Below, piece after piece: positions 15,988 through 25,918 of a DNA stretch of 39,125 nucleotides. The stretch is from Pseudomonadota bacterium. GTDB taxonomy: Bacteria; Pseudomonadota; Gammaproteobacteria; Burkholderiales; Burkholderiaceae_C. The DNA is taken from positions 1 through 39,125 of the forward strand of contig JAJZTW010000035.1 of assembly GCA_021847345.1 (NCBI GenBank). The letters are read 5' to 3'. Position numbers and translations under genes: made by a program. How positions within the stretch are numbered: the first letter of the stretch is position 1; every line of letters starts with the position of its first letter. The notes beneath the pieces were generated by a model, which worked only from the letters and a program-made list of their open reading frames with translations, made no database searches and was not told where the DNA came from.

Positions 15988-16944
15988 ATGCAGGTATTCC
16001 GTGGTTTCCAGCATGCCGCGCTTGCGGCTCCCAGCGCCGTCAGCATCGGCAACTTCGACGGCGTGCACCGCGGCCACCAGGCGATGCTGGCGCTGCTCGT
16101 GCACGAGGCCCGGCAGCGCGGGCTCGGCGCCTGCGCGCTGACCTTCGAGCCCCACCCGAGGGATTATTTCGCGGCCACGCAAGGGCGCCCCGAACTCGCG
16201 CCGGCTCGCGTGTCGTCGCTGCGCGACAAGCTCGACGGACTGGCGCAGTGCGGCGTCGACCGCGTCGTGGTGCTGCGCTTCGACGCCGCGCTGGCGGCGC
16301 TGACTCCCGAGGACTTCATCCAGCATGTGCTGGTCGACGGCCTGCATGCGCGCTACGTGCTCGTGGGCGACGACTTCCGCTTCGGCGCCCGTCGCGCCGG
16401 GGACTACGCGATGCTGGACGACTGGGGCCTGCGCCTGGGCTTCGAGGTCGCGCGCATGAACGCCTACGAGGTGCATGCGCGTCGGGTGTCGAGCTCCGGG
16501 GTGCGCCAGGCCCTCGCCGCCGGCGACATGACCCTGGCGGCCAGGCTGCTCGACCGCCCCTACGCGGTGTCGGGCCACGTGCAGCACGGAGCCAAGCTCG
16601 GACGTGAGCTCGGCTTTCCCACGCTCAACCTGGCCTTCCGCCACGCGCACCCAGCCGCACAGGGCATTTTCGCAGCCCATGTCCACGGCCTGGCGCCGTC
16701 GCCGCTGCGCGCCGTGGTCAGCTTCGGGCGCCGCCCCAGCGTCGACGACTCCGGCCGGGTGCTGCTCGAGGCCTACGTGCTGGATTGGAGCGGGGACGCC
16801 TACGGTAAACTCGTGCGCGTGGAATTGCTGCACAAGCTGCGGGACGAAGCCCGTTACGAAGGCCTGCAAGCCCTCACGGCGGCGATCGACGCCGATGTCC
16901 GCGCCGCGCGTGCGTGGTTCGCCGGCGCGGCGAGCGCACGTTGA
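15988..16944 (+). CDS. ribF: bifunctional riboflavin kinase / FAD synthetase
   Basis: A 318-residue enzyme that phosphorylates riboflavin to FMN and adenylates FMN to FAD. The N-terminal adenylyltransferase domain has [16 protein letters not shown] (about 12-27), with the HxGH-like nucleotide site, [11 protein letters not shown] and [16 protein letters not shown]. The [14 protein letters not shown] segment ends that domain at about 170-183. The C-terminal kinase domain has the metal/ATP loop [17 protein letters not shown] and the catalytic EAYVLDW region. Length and order match the family. It is followed 121 bases later by ileS and lspA, the common ribF-ileS-lspA order of proteobacteria, so they likely share a transcript. 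Confidence 0.96.
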   Translation: MQVFRGFQHAALAAPSAVSIGNFDGVHRGHQAMLALLVHEARQRGLGACALTFEPHPRDYFAATQGRPELAPARVSSLRDKLDGLAQCGVDRVVVLRFDAALAALTPEDFIQHVLVDGLHARYVLVGDDFRFGARRAGDYAMLDDWGLRLGFEVARMNAYEVHARRVSSSGVRQALAAGDMTLAARLLDRPYAVSGHVQHGAKLGRELGFPTLNLAFRHAHPAAQGIFAAHVHGLAPSPLRAVVSFGRRPSVDDSGRVLLEAYVLDWSGDAYGKLVRVELLHKLRDEARYEGLQALTAAIDADVRAARAWFAGAASAR

Positions 16945-17065
16945 GCGGGCCCGCTCCAGGTGCCGCGCCCGGCACGCCGGGCATCGCCTTGTCGCGCACC
17001 ACCTCGCTGCACGCCACCCCCAGACCCGAAACACCCGGGCCAACCGCCCGGCGCAAACGCCTGCC

Positions 17066-19918
17066 ATGACCGCCTCCGACGCGCCCGCCAAGCCCGACTA
17101 CCGCTCCACGCTGAACCTGCCCGACACGACCTTCCCGATGCGCGGCGACCTGCCCAGGCGCGAACCCGAGTGGGTGCGGCGCTGGCAGGACGAAGGCGTG
17201 TACCAGCGCCTGCGCGCGGCGCGTGCCGGACGCCCGCGCTTCGTGCTGCACGACGGGCCGCCGTATGCCAACGGCCAGATCCACATCGGGCACGCGGTCA
17301 ACAAGGTGCTCAAGGACATGATCGTCAAGGCGCGCCAACTCGAGGGCTTCGACGCCGTGTACGTGCCGGGCTGGGACTGCCACGGGCTGCCGATCGAGAA
17401 CCAGATCGAGAAGCTGCATGGCCGCAAGCTGGGACGCGACCGCATCCAGGAACTCAGCCGCGCCTACGCCACCGAGCAGATCGCCGGACAGATGGCCGAC
17501 TTCCAGCGCCTGGGCGTGCTCGGCGACTGGGAGCATCCCTATCGGACCATGGACTTCGGCAACGAGGCCGACGAGATCCGCGCCCTCAAGCGCGTGGTCG
17601 AGCGCGGCTTCGTGTATCGCGGGCTCAAGCCGGTGCACTGGTGCTTCGACTGCGGCTCCTCGCTCGCCGAGTTCGAGATCGAATACGCCGACAAGACCTC
17701 CCACACCCTGGACGTGGCGTTCCCCTGCGATGAACCCGAGCGCCTGGCGAAGGCCTTCGGTCTGGATGCGCTGCCCGGCCCGGCCTTCGCGGTGATCTGG
17801 ACCACCACGGCGTGGACCATCCCGGCCAACCAGGCCCTGAACCTCAACCCCGAGCTCGAGTACAGCCTGGTCGACACGCCGCGCGGCGTGCTGCTGCTGG
17901 CCAGCGCGCGCGTGGCCCCCTGCCTGGAGCGCTACGGGCTGCAAGGGCGGGTCCTGGGCAGCGTGCTCGGCGAGGCGCTGGGCGGCCTGCGCTTTCGCCA
18001 CCCGCTGGCGCAGACCGACCCGGGCTACGACCGCCCCAGCCCGGTGTACCTGGCCAGCTATGCCACGGCCGACGACGGCACCGGCATCGTGCACTCGTCG
18101 CCGGCCTACGGCGTGGAAGACTTCAACTCCTGCATCGCCCATGGCATGACCACCGAGCAGGTGCTCAACCCGGTGCAGGGCGACGGCGTCTACGCCGCCG
18201 ACCTGCCTCTGTTCGGCGGCCAGCAGATCTGGCGTGCCGCGCCGCTGGTGGTGGAGGCGCTTCGCGCGGCCGGGCGCCTGATGGCCACCGAGGACATTCG
18301 CCACAGCTACCCGCATTGCTGGCGCCACAAGACCCCGGTGATCTACCGCGCGGCCAGCCAGTGGTTCGTGCGCATGGACGAAGGCGACGGCGTGTGCACC
18401 ACCGACAAGGCTCCGCGCACCCTGCGCGAGACCGCGCTGGACGCGGTGGAGCAGACCGCGTTCTACCCGGCCGGCGGCAAGGCGCGCCTGCGCGACATGA
18501 TCGCCGGGCGCCCGGACTGGTGCATCTCGCGCCAGCGAGCGTGGGGCGTGCCGCTGCCCTTCCTGCTGCACAAGGTCAGCGGCGAGCTGCACCCGCGGAC
18601 CCTGGAGCTGATGGATCGCGCCGCCGACCTGGTGCAACGCGAGGGCATCGAGGCCTGGTCGCGCCTGGATCCCCGCGACTGGCTGGGCGACGAAGCCGCC
18701 GACTACGAGAAGTCCCAGGACATCATCGAGGTCTGGTTCGATTCCGGCACCACGCACTGGCATGTGCTGCGAGGCAGTCACCGCGAGCAGCTCGCCTGGC
18801 CGGCCGACCTGTACCTCGAGGGCCACGACCAGCACCGCGGCTGGTTCCACTCGTCGCTGCTCACCGGCTGCGCGATCGACGGACGCGCGCCGTACAAGGC
18901 CCTGCTCACCCACGGTTTCACGGTCGACGGGCAGGGGCGCAAGATGAGCAAGTCGGTGGGCAACGTGATCGCCCCGCAGACGGTCAGCGACAAGCTCGGC
19001 GCCGAGATCATCCGCCTGTGGGTGGCCTCCACCGATTACTCGGGGGACCTGGCGATCTCCGACGCGATTCTCAAGCAGGTGGTCGAGAACTACCGCCGCG
19101 TGCGCAACACCCTGCGCTTCCTGCTGGCCAACGTGTCCGACTTCGACATCGCCACGCAAGCCGTGCCGGTCGAGCAGATGCTGGAGATCGACCGCTGGCT
19201 GCTCGCGCACGCCGGGGCGCTGCAGCGCGACATCCTCGCCCACTACGGCGCCTACGAGTTCCACCCGGTGGTGGCTCGACTGCTGGTGTTCTGCTCCGAG
19301 GACCTCGGGGGCTTCTACCTCGACGTGCTCAAGGACCGGCTCTACACCACCCAGGCCGACAGCCTGGCCCGGCGCAGCGCGCAAACCGCGCTGTGGCACC
19401 TGGCCAGCGCCATGCTGCGCTGGATCGCGCCGTTCCTGAGTTTCACCGCCGAGGAGGCCTGGGAACACTTCGCGCCGGCGCAGGCACGGGCCGACGGCAG
19501 CATTTTCGTGCAGACCTACCACCGCATCCCCGAGATCGACGATGCGCAATCCCTGCTGGCGCGCTGGGGGCGCATCCGCGCGCTGCGCGACGAGGTCAAC
19601 CGCGCGGTGGAATCGGTGCGCGCGCAGGGGCGGCTGGGCTCGTCGCTGCAGGCCTGGGTCGAACTCGGCGTGCCACGCGACGACCTGGAACTGCTGGCCA
19701 GCCTCGGCGACGAAGCGCGCTTCGCGTTCATCGTCTCGCGCCTGCGCATGCACGAGGCCGACGGCGTCGAGGTGCTCGCCGAACCCGCGTCGGCGAGCAA
19801 GTGCGAGCGCTGCTGGCACTGGGTCGACGACGTCGGCAGCGACCCCGGACATGCCGGGCTGTGCAAGCGTTGCGTGAGCAACCTGCACGGCGCGGGCGAG
19901 GTGCGCAAGCATGTCTGA
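17066..19918 (+). CDS. ileS: isoleucine--tRNA ligase
   Basis: A 950-residue class I synthetase. HIGH is at 73-76 ([11 protein letters not shown]) and KMSKS at about 626-630 ([10 protein letters not shown]). The editing (CP1) domain has the [13 protein letters not shown] signature, and the adenylate-site WYVR-equivalent region reads SQWFVRMD. The C-terminal zinc knuckle is complete: CERCWHW and, further on, CKRC. All marks point to the bacterial IleS type 1 sensitive to pseudomonic acid. The ATG at 17066 gives the usual short leader before [19 protein letters not shown]. The last eight bases overlap the start of lspA. The intergenic stretch from ribF shows no terminator. Confidence 0.97.
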   Translation: MTASDAPAKPDYRSTLNLPDTTFPMRGDLPRREPEWVRRWQDEGVYQRLRAARAGRPRFVLHDGPPYANGQIHIGHAVNKVLKDMIVKARQLEGFDAVYVPGWDCHGLPIENQIEKLHGRKLGRDRIQELSRAYATEQIAGQMADFQRLGVLGDWEHPYRTMDFGNEADEIRALKRVVERGFVYRGLKPVHWCFDCGSSLAEFEIEYADKTSHTLDVAFPCDEPERLAKAFGLDALPGPAFAVIWTTTAWTIPANQALNLNPELEYSLVDTPRGVLLLASARVAPCLERYGLQGRVLGSVLGEALGGLRFRHPLAQTDPGYDRPSPVYLASYATADDGTGIVHSSPAYGVEDFNSCIAHGMTTEQVLNPVQGDGVYAADLPLFGGQQIWRAAPLVVEALRAAGRLMATEDIRHSYPHCWRHKTPVIYRAASQWFVRMDEGDGVCTTDKAPRTLRETALDAVEQTAFYPAGGKARLRDMIAGRPDWCISRQRAWGVPLPFLLHKVSGELHPRTLELMDRAADLVQREGIEAWSRLDPRDWLGDEAADYEKSQDIIEVWFDSGTTHWHVLRGSHREQLAWPADLYLEGHDQHRGWFHSSLLTGCAIDGRAPYKALLTHGFTVDGQGRKMSKSVGNVIAPQTVSDKLGAEIIRLWVASTDYSGDLAISDAILKQVVENYRRVRNTLRFLLANVSDFDIATQAVPVEQMLEIDRWLLAHAGALQRDILAHYGAYEFHPVVARLLVFCSEDLGGFYLDVLKDRLYTTQADSLARRSAQTALWHLASAMLRWIAPFLSFTAEEAWEHFAPAQARADGSIFVQTYHRIPEIDDAQSLLARWGRIRALRDEVNRAVESVRAQGRLGSSLQAWVELGVPRDDLELLASLGDEARFAFIVSRLRMHEADGVEVLAEPASASKCERCWHWVDDVGSDPGHAGLCKRCVSNLHGAGEVRKHV

Positions 19919-20435
19919 GCCGACGGCGCGCAAGGCCTGCCAGCCGGCGTCGTGGGCCTGGCTGCTGCTGGCGCTGCTGGTCGTCGCCGTCGACCAGTTC
20001 AGCAAGTGGCTGGTGGTTCGCGAGCTTCCGCTCGGCGCATCGGTCCCGGTCACCGGTTTTTTCAACCTCGTGCACGTCGAGAACCCGGGCGCGGCGTTTT
20101 CCTTCCTGGCCGCGCAGTCGGGGTGGCAGCGCTGGCTGTTCACCGCGCTCGGGATCGGCGCGTCGCTGCTGATCGCCATCATCCTGCTGCGCCGCCGCCC
20201 GCGCGCGCTCATGGGCCTCGCGCTGGGCCTGATCCTCGGCGGCGCGCTGGGCAACGTGGCCGACCGCCTGCTGTGGGGTCACGTGACCGACTTCCTCGAC
20301 TTCTACGTGCGCACCGCGTCGGGCGAATGGCACTGGCCGGCGTTCAACCTGGCCGACTCGGCGATCACGCTGGGCGCGCTGGCGCTGGTGTTCGACGAGC
20401 AACGGCAGACACGCCGGCGCCAACCCAAGCCATGA
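19911..20435 (+). CDS. lspA: lipoprotein signal peptidase (signal peptidase II)
   Basis: A 174-residue inner-membrane aspartic protease that removes the signal peptide of diacylglyceryl-prolipoproteins. Four hydrophobic segments are visible. Family motifs are [46 protein letters not shown] and [15 protein letters not shown]. The catalytic Asp pair lies in the last two motifs. The ATG at 19911 lies eight bases inside ileS, the common arrangement, and gives a short polar N-terminus. The protein ends in a basic tail ([10 protein letters not shown]). Confidence 0.97.
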   Translation: MSEPTARKACQPASWAWLLLALLVVAVDQFSKWLVVRELPLGASVPVTGFFNLVHVENPGAAFSFLAAQSGWQRWLFTALGIGASLLIAIILLRRRPRALMGLALGLILGGALGNVADRLLWGHVTDFLDFYVRTASGEWHWPAFNLADSAITLGALALVFDEQRQTRRRQPKP

Positions 20436-20535
20436 ACCGCGCCCGGCGCGGGTAGACCCGGTCTTGCCACGGCACTGCCGGGGGTATAACCTCGTCACCG
20501 ACATGGTTGTATCAAGCCATGACGGAGCCTGGCAC

Positions 20536-21342
20536 ATGACCCCCGAGGAAGCCCGCAACCACCCCCTGGCCCGGGAGCAGGCGCAGCGCGTCAGCGTGTG
20601 CACCCTGGGATGGCGCGATCCGCTGCGCTGGCTGGCCGCCGGCGCGCGCGACATGCGCGCATGCCCGCTGCTCAGCCTGAGCTACGGCGCCCTGTTCACC
20701 GCGGTCGCATGGGCGCTCGCCATGCTGCTGCGCCACAGCCCGCAGTACGCGCTGCTGCTGGGCAGCGGCGTCATGCTGCTGGGCCCGGCGCTGGCCATGG
20801 GCCTGATCCAGGCCAGCCGGAGCTGCCAGTCGGGGCAGCGCCCGCGCCTGCGCCCCTGCCTGCTGTGCTGGCTGCCCATGCGTTCCAGCGTGGCGCTGTT
20901 CGCCGGCCTGCTGCTGGTGCTCGAGCTGCTGTGGGCGCGCAGTTCCCTGATCGTGTTCGCGCTGTTCGCCGACAGCATGGCGCCCGCGCAGTCGCCCGCG
21001 CAGTTGCTGACCGACCCGTCGAACCTGTCCTTCCTGGCCTGGTACGCAGCGGTCGGCGCGGTGTTCGCCGGCATCGCCTACGCCTGCAGCGTGATCGCCG
21101 TGCCGATGCTGCTCGACCGCCCGGTCGACGCGGTCACCGCCGCGCTGACCAGCGTGCGCGCCTGCCTCGAGCACCCCTGGGTGCTGCTGCTGTGGGGCGC
21201 GCTGCTCAGCGCGCTGACCCTGCTGGCGCTGCTGCCCGCCGGCCTGGGCCTGCTGCTGGTGGGCCCGCTGCTCGGGCACGCCAGCTGGCATGCCTATCGG
21301 GGCATCGTCTGCCCGAGCGCCGTCGCGCCGGCGCGACCCTGA
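20536..21342 (+). CDS. DUF2189/BPSS1780-type membrane protein
   Basis: A 268-residue protein with six or so hydrophobic segments and no known enzymatic motif. The start of the membrane part, DPLRWLAAGARDMRACPLLSLSYGALFTAV, matches the DUF2189-type pattern (WL..G..D....P..SL.YG) seen in Burkholderiales membrane proteins. AMGLIQASRSCQSGQRP and SVIAVPMLLDRPVDAVTAALTS also fit this group. The ATG at 20536 has ggag eight bases upstream; in-frame ATGs at 20503 and 20464 would add residues unlike the family. Function is unknown. It follows lspA after 100 bases and is convergent with the quinone reductase gene. Confidence 0.72.
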   Translation: MTPEEARNHPLAREQAQRVSVCTLGWRDPLRWLAAGARDMRACPLLSLSYGALFTAVAWALAMLLRHSPQYALLLGSGVMLLGPALAMGLIQASRSCQSGQRPRLRPCLLCWLPMRSSVALFAGLLLVLELLWARSSLIVFALFADSMAPAQSPAQLLTDPSNLSFLAWYAAVGAVFAGIAYACSVIAVPMLLDRPVDAVTAALTSVRACLEHPWVLLLWGALLSALTLLALLPAGLGLLLVGPLLGHASWHAYRGIVCPSAVAPARP

Positions 21343-21349
21343 ACGGCCG

Positions 21350-21373
21350 GCGCGTGGCACGTCGGCCACGCGC
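21350..21373. terminator. hairpin between convergent genes
   Basis: gcgcgtggc / acgtcg / gccacgcgc forms a perfect 9-bp stem with a 6-base loop, placed between the DUF2189 gene and the end of the convergent quinone reductase gene. There is no T-run on either strand, so termination is plausible from position but not shown. Confidence 0.35.
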
Positions 21374-21384
21374 GGCGTCCAGGC

Positions 21385-22359
21385 TCAGGGCTGCAGCACG
21401 ATGCTGCCGGTGGTGGCCCGGCTTTCCAGCGCACGGTGCGCGTCGGCCGCGTCGCGCAGCGCGAAGCGCTGGCCGATCAGCGGACGCACCTTGCCCGACA
21501 GCACCACGTCGAACAGCTCGGAGGCCATTTCGAGTTGCGTGGCGCGATCGGCGAGGTGGGTCATCAGCGTCGGGCGCGTGACGTACAGCGACCCGCGCGT
21601 GGCCAGCTCGCCGATGGCGAACGGAGGCACCGGGCCGGAGGCATTGCCGAAACTGACCATCATGCCGAAGGGTTGCAGGCAGTTCAGCGAGCGCTCCCAG
21701 GTGTCGCGCCCGACCGAGTCGTAGACCACCGACACGCCCTTGCCCGCGGTGATCTCGCGCACCCGCGCGACCAGGTCCTCGGTTGCGTAGTTGATGCAGT
21801 GCGCGTAGCCGTTGCTCAACGCCAGCCGGCATTTCTCCTCGCTTCCCGCGGTGCCGATGAGCTGAACCCCGAGCGAGCGCGCCCACTGCCCGGCGAGCAG
21901 GCCCACGCCTCCGGCGGCGGCATGGAACAGCGCCACGTCCCCGGGCTGCAGGCGCCGCGTGCGGCGCAGCAGGAACTGCGCGGTCAGGCCCTTGAGCATC
22001 ATCGCCGCCGCGGTCTCGAACTCGATGCCGTCGGGCAGCTTGACCAGCACGCGCGCAGGCATCACGCGCGCCTGGGCGTACGAGCCGGTCGGGCCGTGGC
22101 AATAGGCCACCCGGTCACCGACCCGGAACTCGTCCACGCCCTGCCCGACGGCCTCGATCACTCCCGCCGCCTCCAGGCCGATGCCCGCCGGCAGCTGCAA
22201 GGGATACAGGCCCGTGCGATGGTAGACGTCGATAAAATTGACCCCCACCGCGGCATTGCGCACGCGCACCTCGCCGGGCCCGGGCTCGCCGACCTCGACC
22301 TGCTGCCACTGCAGGACCTCGGGCCCTCCGGTGCGCTCGATACGTATGGCGTGGGTCAT
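21385..22359 (-). CDS. NADPH:quinone oxidoreductase (QorA type)
   Basis: A 324-residue zinc-independent member of the medium-chain dehydrogenase/reductase superfamily, close to E. coli QorA. It would reduce quinones with NADPH in the cytoplasm. Signatures are VGVNFIDVYHRTGLYPLQLP (about 38-57), GLEAAGVIEAVGQGVDEFRVGDRVAY, LLRRTRRLQPGDVALFHAAAGGVGLLAGQWA with the nucleotide-binding AAGGVG, and VYDSVGRDTWERSLNCL. No catalytic-zinc cysteines are present, as expected. The ATG at 22359 has ggag about seven bases upstream on the minus strand. It is divergent from the two-component operon with a 141-base gap, which may hold promoters for both. Confidence 0.9.
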   Translation of the reverse strand: MTHAIRIERTGGPEVLQWQQVEVGEPGPGEVRVRNAAVGVNFIDVYHRTGLYPLQLPAGIGLEAAGVIEAVGQGVDEFRVGDRVAYCHGPTGSYAQARVMPARVLVKLPDGIEFETAAAMMLKGLTAQFLLRRTRRLQPGDVALFHAAAGGVGLLAGQWARSLGVQLIGTAGSEEKCRLALSNGYAHCINYATEDLVARVREITAGKGVSVVYDSVGRDTWERSLNCLQPFGMMVSFGNASGPVPPFAIGELATRGSLYVTRPTLMTHLADRATQLEMASELFDVVLSGKVRPLIGQRFALRDAADAHRALESRATTGSIVLQP

Positions 22360-22500
22360 CGCAAATCTCCGTTTCTTGTTCGTGACATGATGCGCACCGC
22401 CGCGGCGCGCGCTACAAGCGACAATTGTGCCGATTCCGCCGCTTGGCTGCAGCGCCCGCCACGGCCGGCGCGGAACCCGACGACCCGAGGACTCGACCCG

Positions 22501-23175
22501 ATGCGCCTGCTGCTGGTGGAAGACGACATGATGATCGGCGAGAGCGTGCTCGACGCGCTGCGCGCCGAGGGCTACGCGGTGGACTGGGTGCGCGACGGGC
22601 GCGCCGCCGACAGCGCCTGGAGCAGCGAGCAGTACGACCTCGTGCTGCTCGACCTCGGACTTCCCGCGCGCGACGGCCTGCAGGTGCTGAAGGCCGCACG
22701 CGAGCGCCGCGACCGCACCCCGGTGCTGATCGTGACGGCGCGCGACGCGGTCGACGACCGCATCCGCGGGCTCGACGCCGGGGCCGACGACTACCTGCTC
22801 AAGCCCTACGACCTGAGCGAGCTGCAGGCGCGCATCCGCGCCCTGATTCGCCGCGCCGCCGGGCGCGCAGAGCCGGCGCTGGAACATCGCGGCGTGCGCC
22901 TGAACCCGGCCACCCACGAGGCCACGCTGGACGATCGCCCGCTGGTGCTTTCGCAACGCGAGTGGGCGGTGCTCGAGGCGCTGATGCGCCGCCCGGGCGT
23001 GATCCTGTCGCGCGCCCAGCTGGAGGAAAAGCTCTATGGCTGGAAGGACGAGATCTCCAGCAACGCGGTCGAGGTCTACGTGCACTCGCTGCGCAAGAAG
23101 CTCGGCGCCGACTTCATTCGCAACATCCGCGGCATGGGCTACGTGCTCGCGCGCGACGACGGGGAGGCGGCGTGA
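22501..23175 (+). CDS. OmpR-family response regulator (QseB type)
   Basis: A 224-residue regulator with an N-terminal receiver domain and a C-terminal winged-helix DNA-binding domain. The acidic pair Asp8/Asp9, phospho-acceptor Asp51 (LLDLGLPARDG), Thr/Ala switch (VTARD) and Lys101 (LLKPYD) are all in place. The output domain ends VEVYVHSLRKKLGADFIRNIRGMGYVL, typical of the OmpR/PhoB class and closest in style to QseB/PmrA/TctD. Asp-phosphorylation by the adjacent kinase should activate DNA binding. Its targets cannot be identified. The start is the ATG at 22501. The stop overlaps the GTG start of the kinase gene by four bases. Confidence 0.93.
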   Translation: MRLLLVEDDMMIGESVLDALRAEGYAVDWVRDGRAADSAWSSEQYDLVLLDLGLPARDGLQVLKAARERRDRTPVLIVTARDAVDDRIRGLDAGADDYLLKPYDLSELQARIRALIRRAAGRAEPALEHRGVRLNPATHEATLDDRPLVLSQREWAVLEALMRRPGVILSRAQLEEKLYGWKDEISSNAVEVYVHSLRKKLGADFIRNIRGMGYVLARDDGEAA

Positions 23176-24482
23176 AGTCCCTGCGAACCAAGCTGCTGGT
23201 GCTGCTCACGGTGGCCGTGCTGACGGCCGCGCTGGTGCAGGCCGCCGCCGTGTTCCGCAACGCGATGCGCGAAGCCGACGCGGTTTTCGACTATCACCTG
23301 CAGCAGATCGCACTGTCCCTGGCCACGGGCGAACTCGGGCTGCCCGGCTTCGGCCCGCGCGGCAACCCGAACGACAACCTCGACTACGTGTTCCAGGTGT
23401 GGTCCCCCGACGGGCAGCGCATCTATGTATCGCGCCCGCGCGTGGAGCTTCCCGACCAGGCCGTGCTGGGCTATGCCAATGCCGACGTGAACCACCAGAA
23501 ATGGCGGGTGTTCTCGATGCAGGCGGGCGGGCGCACCATCCAGGTCGCGCAGCCGCTGCTGAGCCGGCGCGCGCTGGCGCTGACCTTCGCGCTCAACTCG
23601 GTGTGGCCGATGCTGCTGATCGTGCCGCTGCTGCTGCTGGTCGTCGCGTGGGTGGTGCGGCGCTCGCTGGGCCCGCTGCGCACGCTGTCCACCGAGCTCG
23701 AGAACCGCGCAGCGACGTCCTTCGACCCGCTGGATCCGAGCTCGGTGATGCTGGAGATGCAACCGGTGGTGCGCGCCATGAACGGCCTGTTCGCGCGCAC
23801 CCGCCAGGCCTTCGACACGCAGCAGATGTTCGTGGCTGACGCCGCGCACGAATTGCGCTCGCCGCTGGCGGCACTGAAGCTGCAACTGCAGATGCTGGGG
23901 CGCGCGCCCGATGATGCGACACGCCGCGTGGCGACCCAGCGCCTGGATGCCGGCATCGACCGCGCCACGCACCTGGTCGAGCAACTGCTGGCGCTGGCGC
24001 GCGCCGACTCCGGCGGGCGCGAGCTGCCGGCGGCGACCTCGCTCACCGACGCCGCGCGCCAGGCGCTGAGCGACACGCTCGAGCTGGCCCATGCGCGCGG
24101 CGTGGATGCCGGCCTGGAGCAGGCCGAGGAACTGACGGTGATGGCTCCGCCCAACGGACTGCGCATGCTGGCGCGCAACCTGGTGGACAACGCCGTGCGC
24201 TACTGCCCTCGCGACGCGCGCGTCGATGTGCGCGTGCGGGCCGAGGGCGACCGCAGCATCCTGGAGGTCGACGACTCCGGTCCGGGCATTCCGGCCGCCG
24301 AACGTCCGCGGGTGTTCGACCGCTTCTACCGCCGCGCCGACGCGCCTCCCGGCGGCAGCGGGCTCGGGCTGGCCATCGTGCGCAGCGTGGCCGAGCGCAG
24401 CGGGGCCGCGGTCGAGCTGCTCGACTCCCCGCTGGGCGGCCTGCGGGTGCGCGTGAGCTTCCCGCGCGCGCCTGCGGCCTGA
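23172..24482 (+). CDS. two-component sensor histidine kinase (QseC type)
   Basis: A 436-residue membrane sensor kinase, partner of the preceding regulator. Membrane segments lie at about 7-27 and 139-162 and flank a periplasmic sensor region of about 110 residues. The dimerisation/phosphotransfer H-box is FVADAAHELRSPLAALKLQ with His226. The ATPase part has NLVDNAVRYCP (N-box), DDSGPGIP (G1) and GSGLGLAIVRSVA (G2). Start: GTG at 23172, overlapping the regulator stop (GTGA), with ggggagg 5-11 bases upstream; no in-frame ATG precedes the first membrane segment. The ligand is unknown. The short sensor region and DFxxHL-type FDYHLQQIA segment resemble QseC/TctE-type kinases. Confidence 0.92.
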   Translation: MKSLRTKLLVLLTVAVLTAALVQAAAVFRNAMREADAVFDYHLQQIALSLATGELGLPGFGPRGNPNDNLDYVFQVWSPDGQRIYVSRPRVELPDQAVLGYANADVNHQKWRVFSMQAGGRTIQVAQPLLSRRALALTFALNSVWPMLLIVPLLLLVVAWVVRRSLGPLRTLSTELENRAATSFDPLDPSSVMLEMQPVVRAMNGLFARTRQAFDTQQMFVADAAHELRSPLAALKLQLQMLGRAPDDATRRVATQRLDAGIDRATHLVEQLLALARADSGGRELPAATSLTDAARQALSDTLELAHARGVDAGLEQAEELTVMAPPNGLRMLARNLVDNAVRYCPRDARVDVRVRAEGDRSILEVDDSGPGIPAAERPRVFDRFYRRADAPPGGSGLGLAIVRSVAERSGAAVELLDSPLGGLRVRVSFPRAPAA

Positions 24483-24533
24483 CAAGGGGCGAGCCGCCCG
24501 GCGGGCGCAGCGGCCGGCCCGCGGGCGGGCGCG

Positions 24534-25799
24534 TCAGGCCGGGGTGGCGGGAGCGTCGAGGTCGAAGGCGCGGTGCAGCGCGCGCACCGCCAGTTCGAGG
24601 TACTTCTCGTCGATCAGCACCGAAACCTTGATCTCGGAGGTCGAGATCATCTGGATGTTGATGCCCTCTTCCGACAGGGTGCGGAACATGGTGCTGGCCA
24701 CGCCAGCATGCGAACGCATGCCGACCCCGACGATCGATATCTTGCAGGCCTTCGGATCGCCGATCACGTCCTTCGCGCCGATGTGACCCTGCACCTCGCT
24801 TTTCAGGATCGAAAGCGTGCGGGCGTAATCGTTGCGCCCGACGGTGAAGGAGAAGTCCGTGAAGCCGTCGACGCTCTGGTTCTGCACGATCATGTCGACC
24901 TCGATATTGGCCTGGCCGACCGCACTGAGGATCTGGTAGGCGATGCCGGGGCGATCCGGCACGCCGACCACGGTGATCTTGGCCTCGTCGCGGGCGAAGG
25001 CGATTCCCGAAACCACGGCGCGTTCCATGTTCTTCTGGTCCTCTTCGAAAGTGATCAGGGTACCGCTGTGCATCTCGTGCTCCAGCGGGATGTCCCACGG
25101 CGTCAGGCTCGACAGCACGCGCAGTCGCACGCGGTACTTGCCGGCGAACTCGACCGAGCGGATCTGCAGCACCTTGGAGCCCAGGCTGGCCATTTCCAGC
25201 ATTTCCTCGAAGGTGATCGAGGGCAGCTTGGAGGCCTCGGGCACGACCCGCGGATCGGTCGTGTACACGCCGTCCACATCGGTGTAGATCTGGCACTCGT
25301 CGGCGCCCAGCGCCGCCGCCAGCGCGACGCCGGAGGTGTCGGAGCCCCCGCGGCCCAGCGTGGTGATGTTGCCCTGCGCATCGACGCCCTGGAACCCGGC
25401 GACGACGACGATGCGCCCGGCCTCGAGGTCGGCGCGGATGCGCTGCTGGTCGATGGATTCGATGCGCGCCTTCGTGAAGGCGCTGTCGGTATGCACGCCG
25501 ACCTGCCCGCCGGTGTAGCTGCGCGCGTCGCGCCCGAGCGACTTGAGCGCCATCGCCAGCAGCCCGATGGTGACCTGTTCACCGGTGGAGGCGACGACGT
25601 CGAGCTCACGCGGATCGGGCTCGGGCTGGATCTCGCGCGCCAGCGCGATCAGGCGGTTGGTCTCGCCCGACATCGCGGAAACCACGACCACCACCTGGTT
25701 CCCGGCATCGGCCCATTTGATCGCGCGCCGGGCGACGTTCTTGATGCGTTCGACGGAACCGACCGATGTGCCGCCGTATTTCTGGACGATGAGCGCCAT
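24534..25799 (-). CDS. lysC: aspartate kinase
   Basis: A 421-residue monofunctional aspartokinase that phosphorylates aspartate, the first step to lysine, threonine, methionine and diaminopimelate. The kinase domain starts VQKYGGTSVGSVERIKNVA, with the VVSAMSGETNRL, GEQVTIGLLAM and GGSDTSGVALAAALGADECQIYTDVDGVYTTDPR motifs. Two C-terminal ACT domains carry the regulatory amino-acid site (VVGVPDRPGIAYQIL and VGVGMRSHAGVASTMFRTL). The ACT pair suggests feedback by lysine and/or threonine, as in related LysC enzymes. The ATG at 25799 is the conserved start. In related genomes a tRNA-Ser gene often follows lysC; none is seen here. It is the last gene of the cysS-accA-tilS-lysC run. Confidence 0.97.
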   Translation of the reverse strand: MALIVQKYGGTSVGSVERIKNVARRAIKWADAGNQVVVVVSAMSGETNRLIALAREIQPEPDPRELDVVASTGEQVTIGLLAMALKSLGRDARSYTGGQVGVHTDSAFTKARIESIDQQRIRADLEAGRIVVVAGFQGVDAQGNITTLGRGGSDTSGVALAAALGADECQIYTDVDGVYTTDPRVVPEASKLPSITFEEMLEMASLGSKVLQIRSVEFAGKYRVRLRVLSSLTPWDIPLEHEMHSGTLITFEEDQKNMERAVVSGIAFARDEAKITVVGVPDRPGIAYQILSAVGQANIEVDMIVQNQSVDGFTDFSFTVGRNDYARTLSILKSEVQGHIGAKDVIGDPKACKISIVGVGMRSHAGVASTMFRTLSEEGINIQMISTSEIKVSVLIDEKYLELAVRALHRAFDLDAPATPA

Positions 25800-25918
25800 G
25801 ATGGAAGGAAAGGGAATCCGCGAGTTTCGCGGCGCGCGCGGCCAGGTGGTGTCGCGCGGCTGCCTGCCCGTGCGATGATGTTTCCCGCAGCCCGTGCCGC
25901 CGCGCAAAAAGCTGCCGA

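Noticed and set aside
16874..20254. An 1126-codon open frame on the minus strand opposite ileS
   Set aside because: It is a shadow of high-GC codon usage in ileS, with no domain recognised and no ribosome site, and it crosses the ileS-lspA junction.
24483..24533. A tRNA-Ser gene expected after lysC in some Burkholderiales
   Set aside because: The 51-base gap is too short and holds only GC-rich sequence with no tRNA shape.
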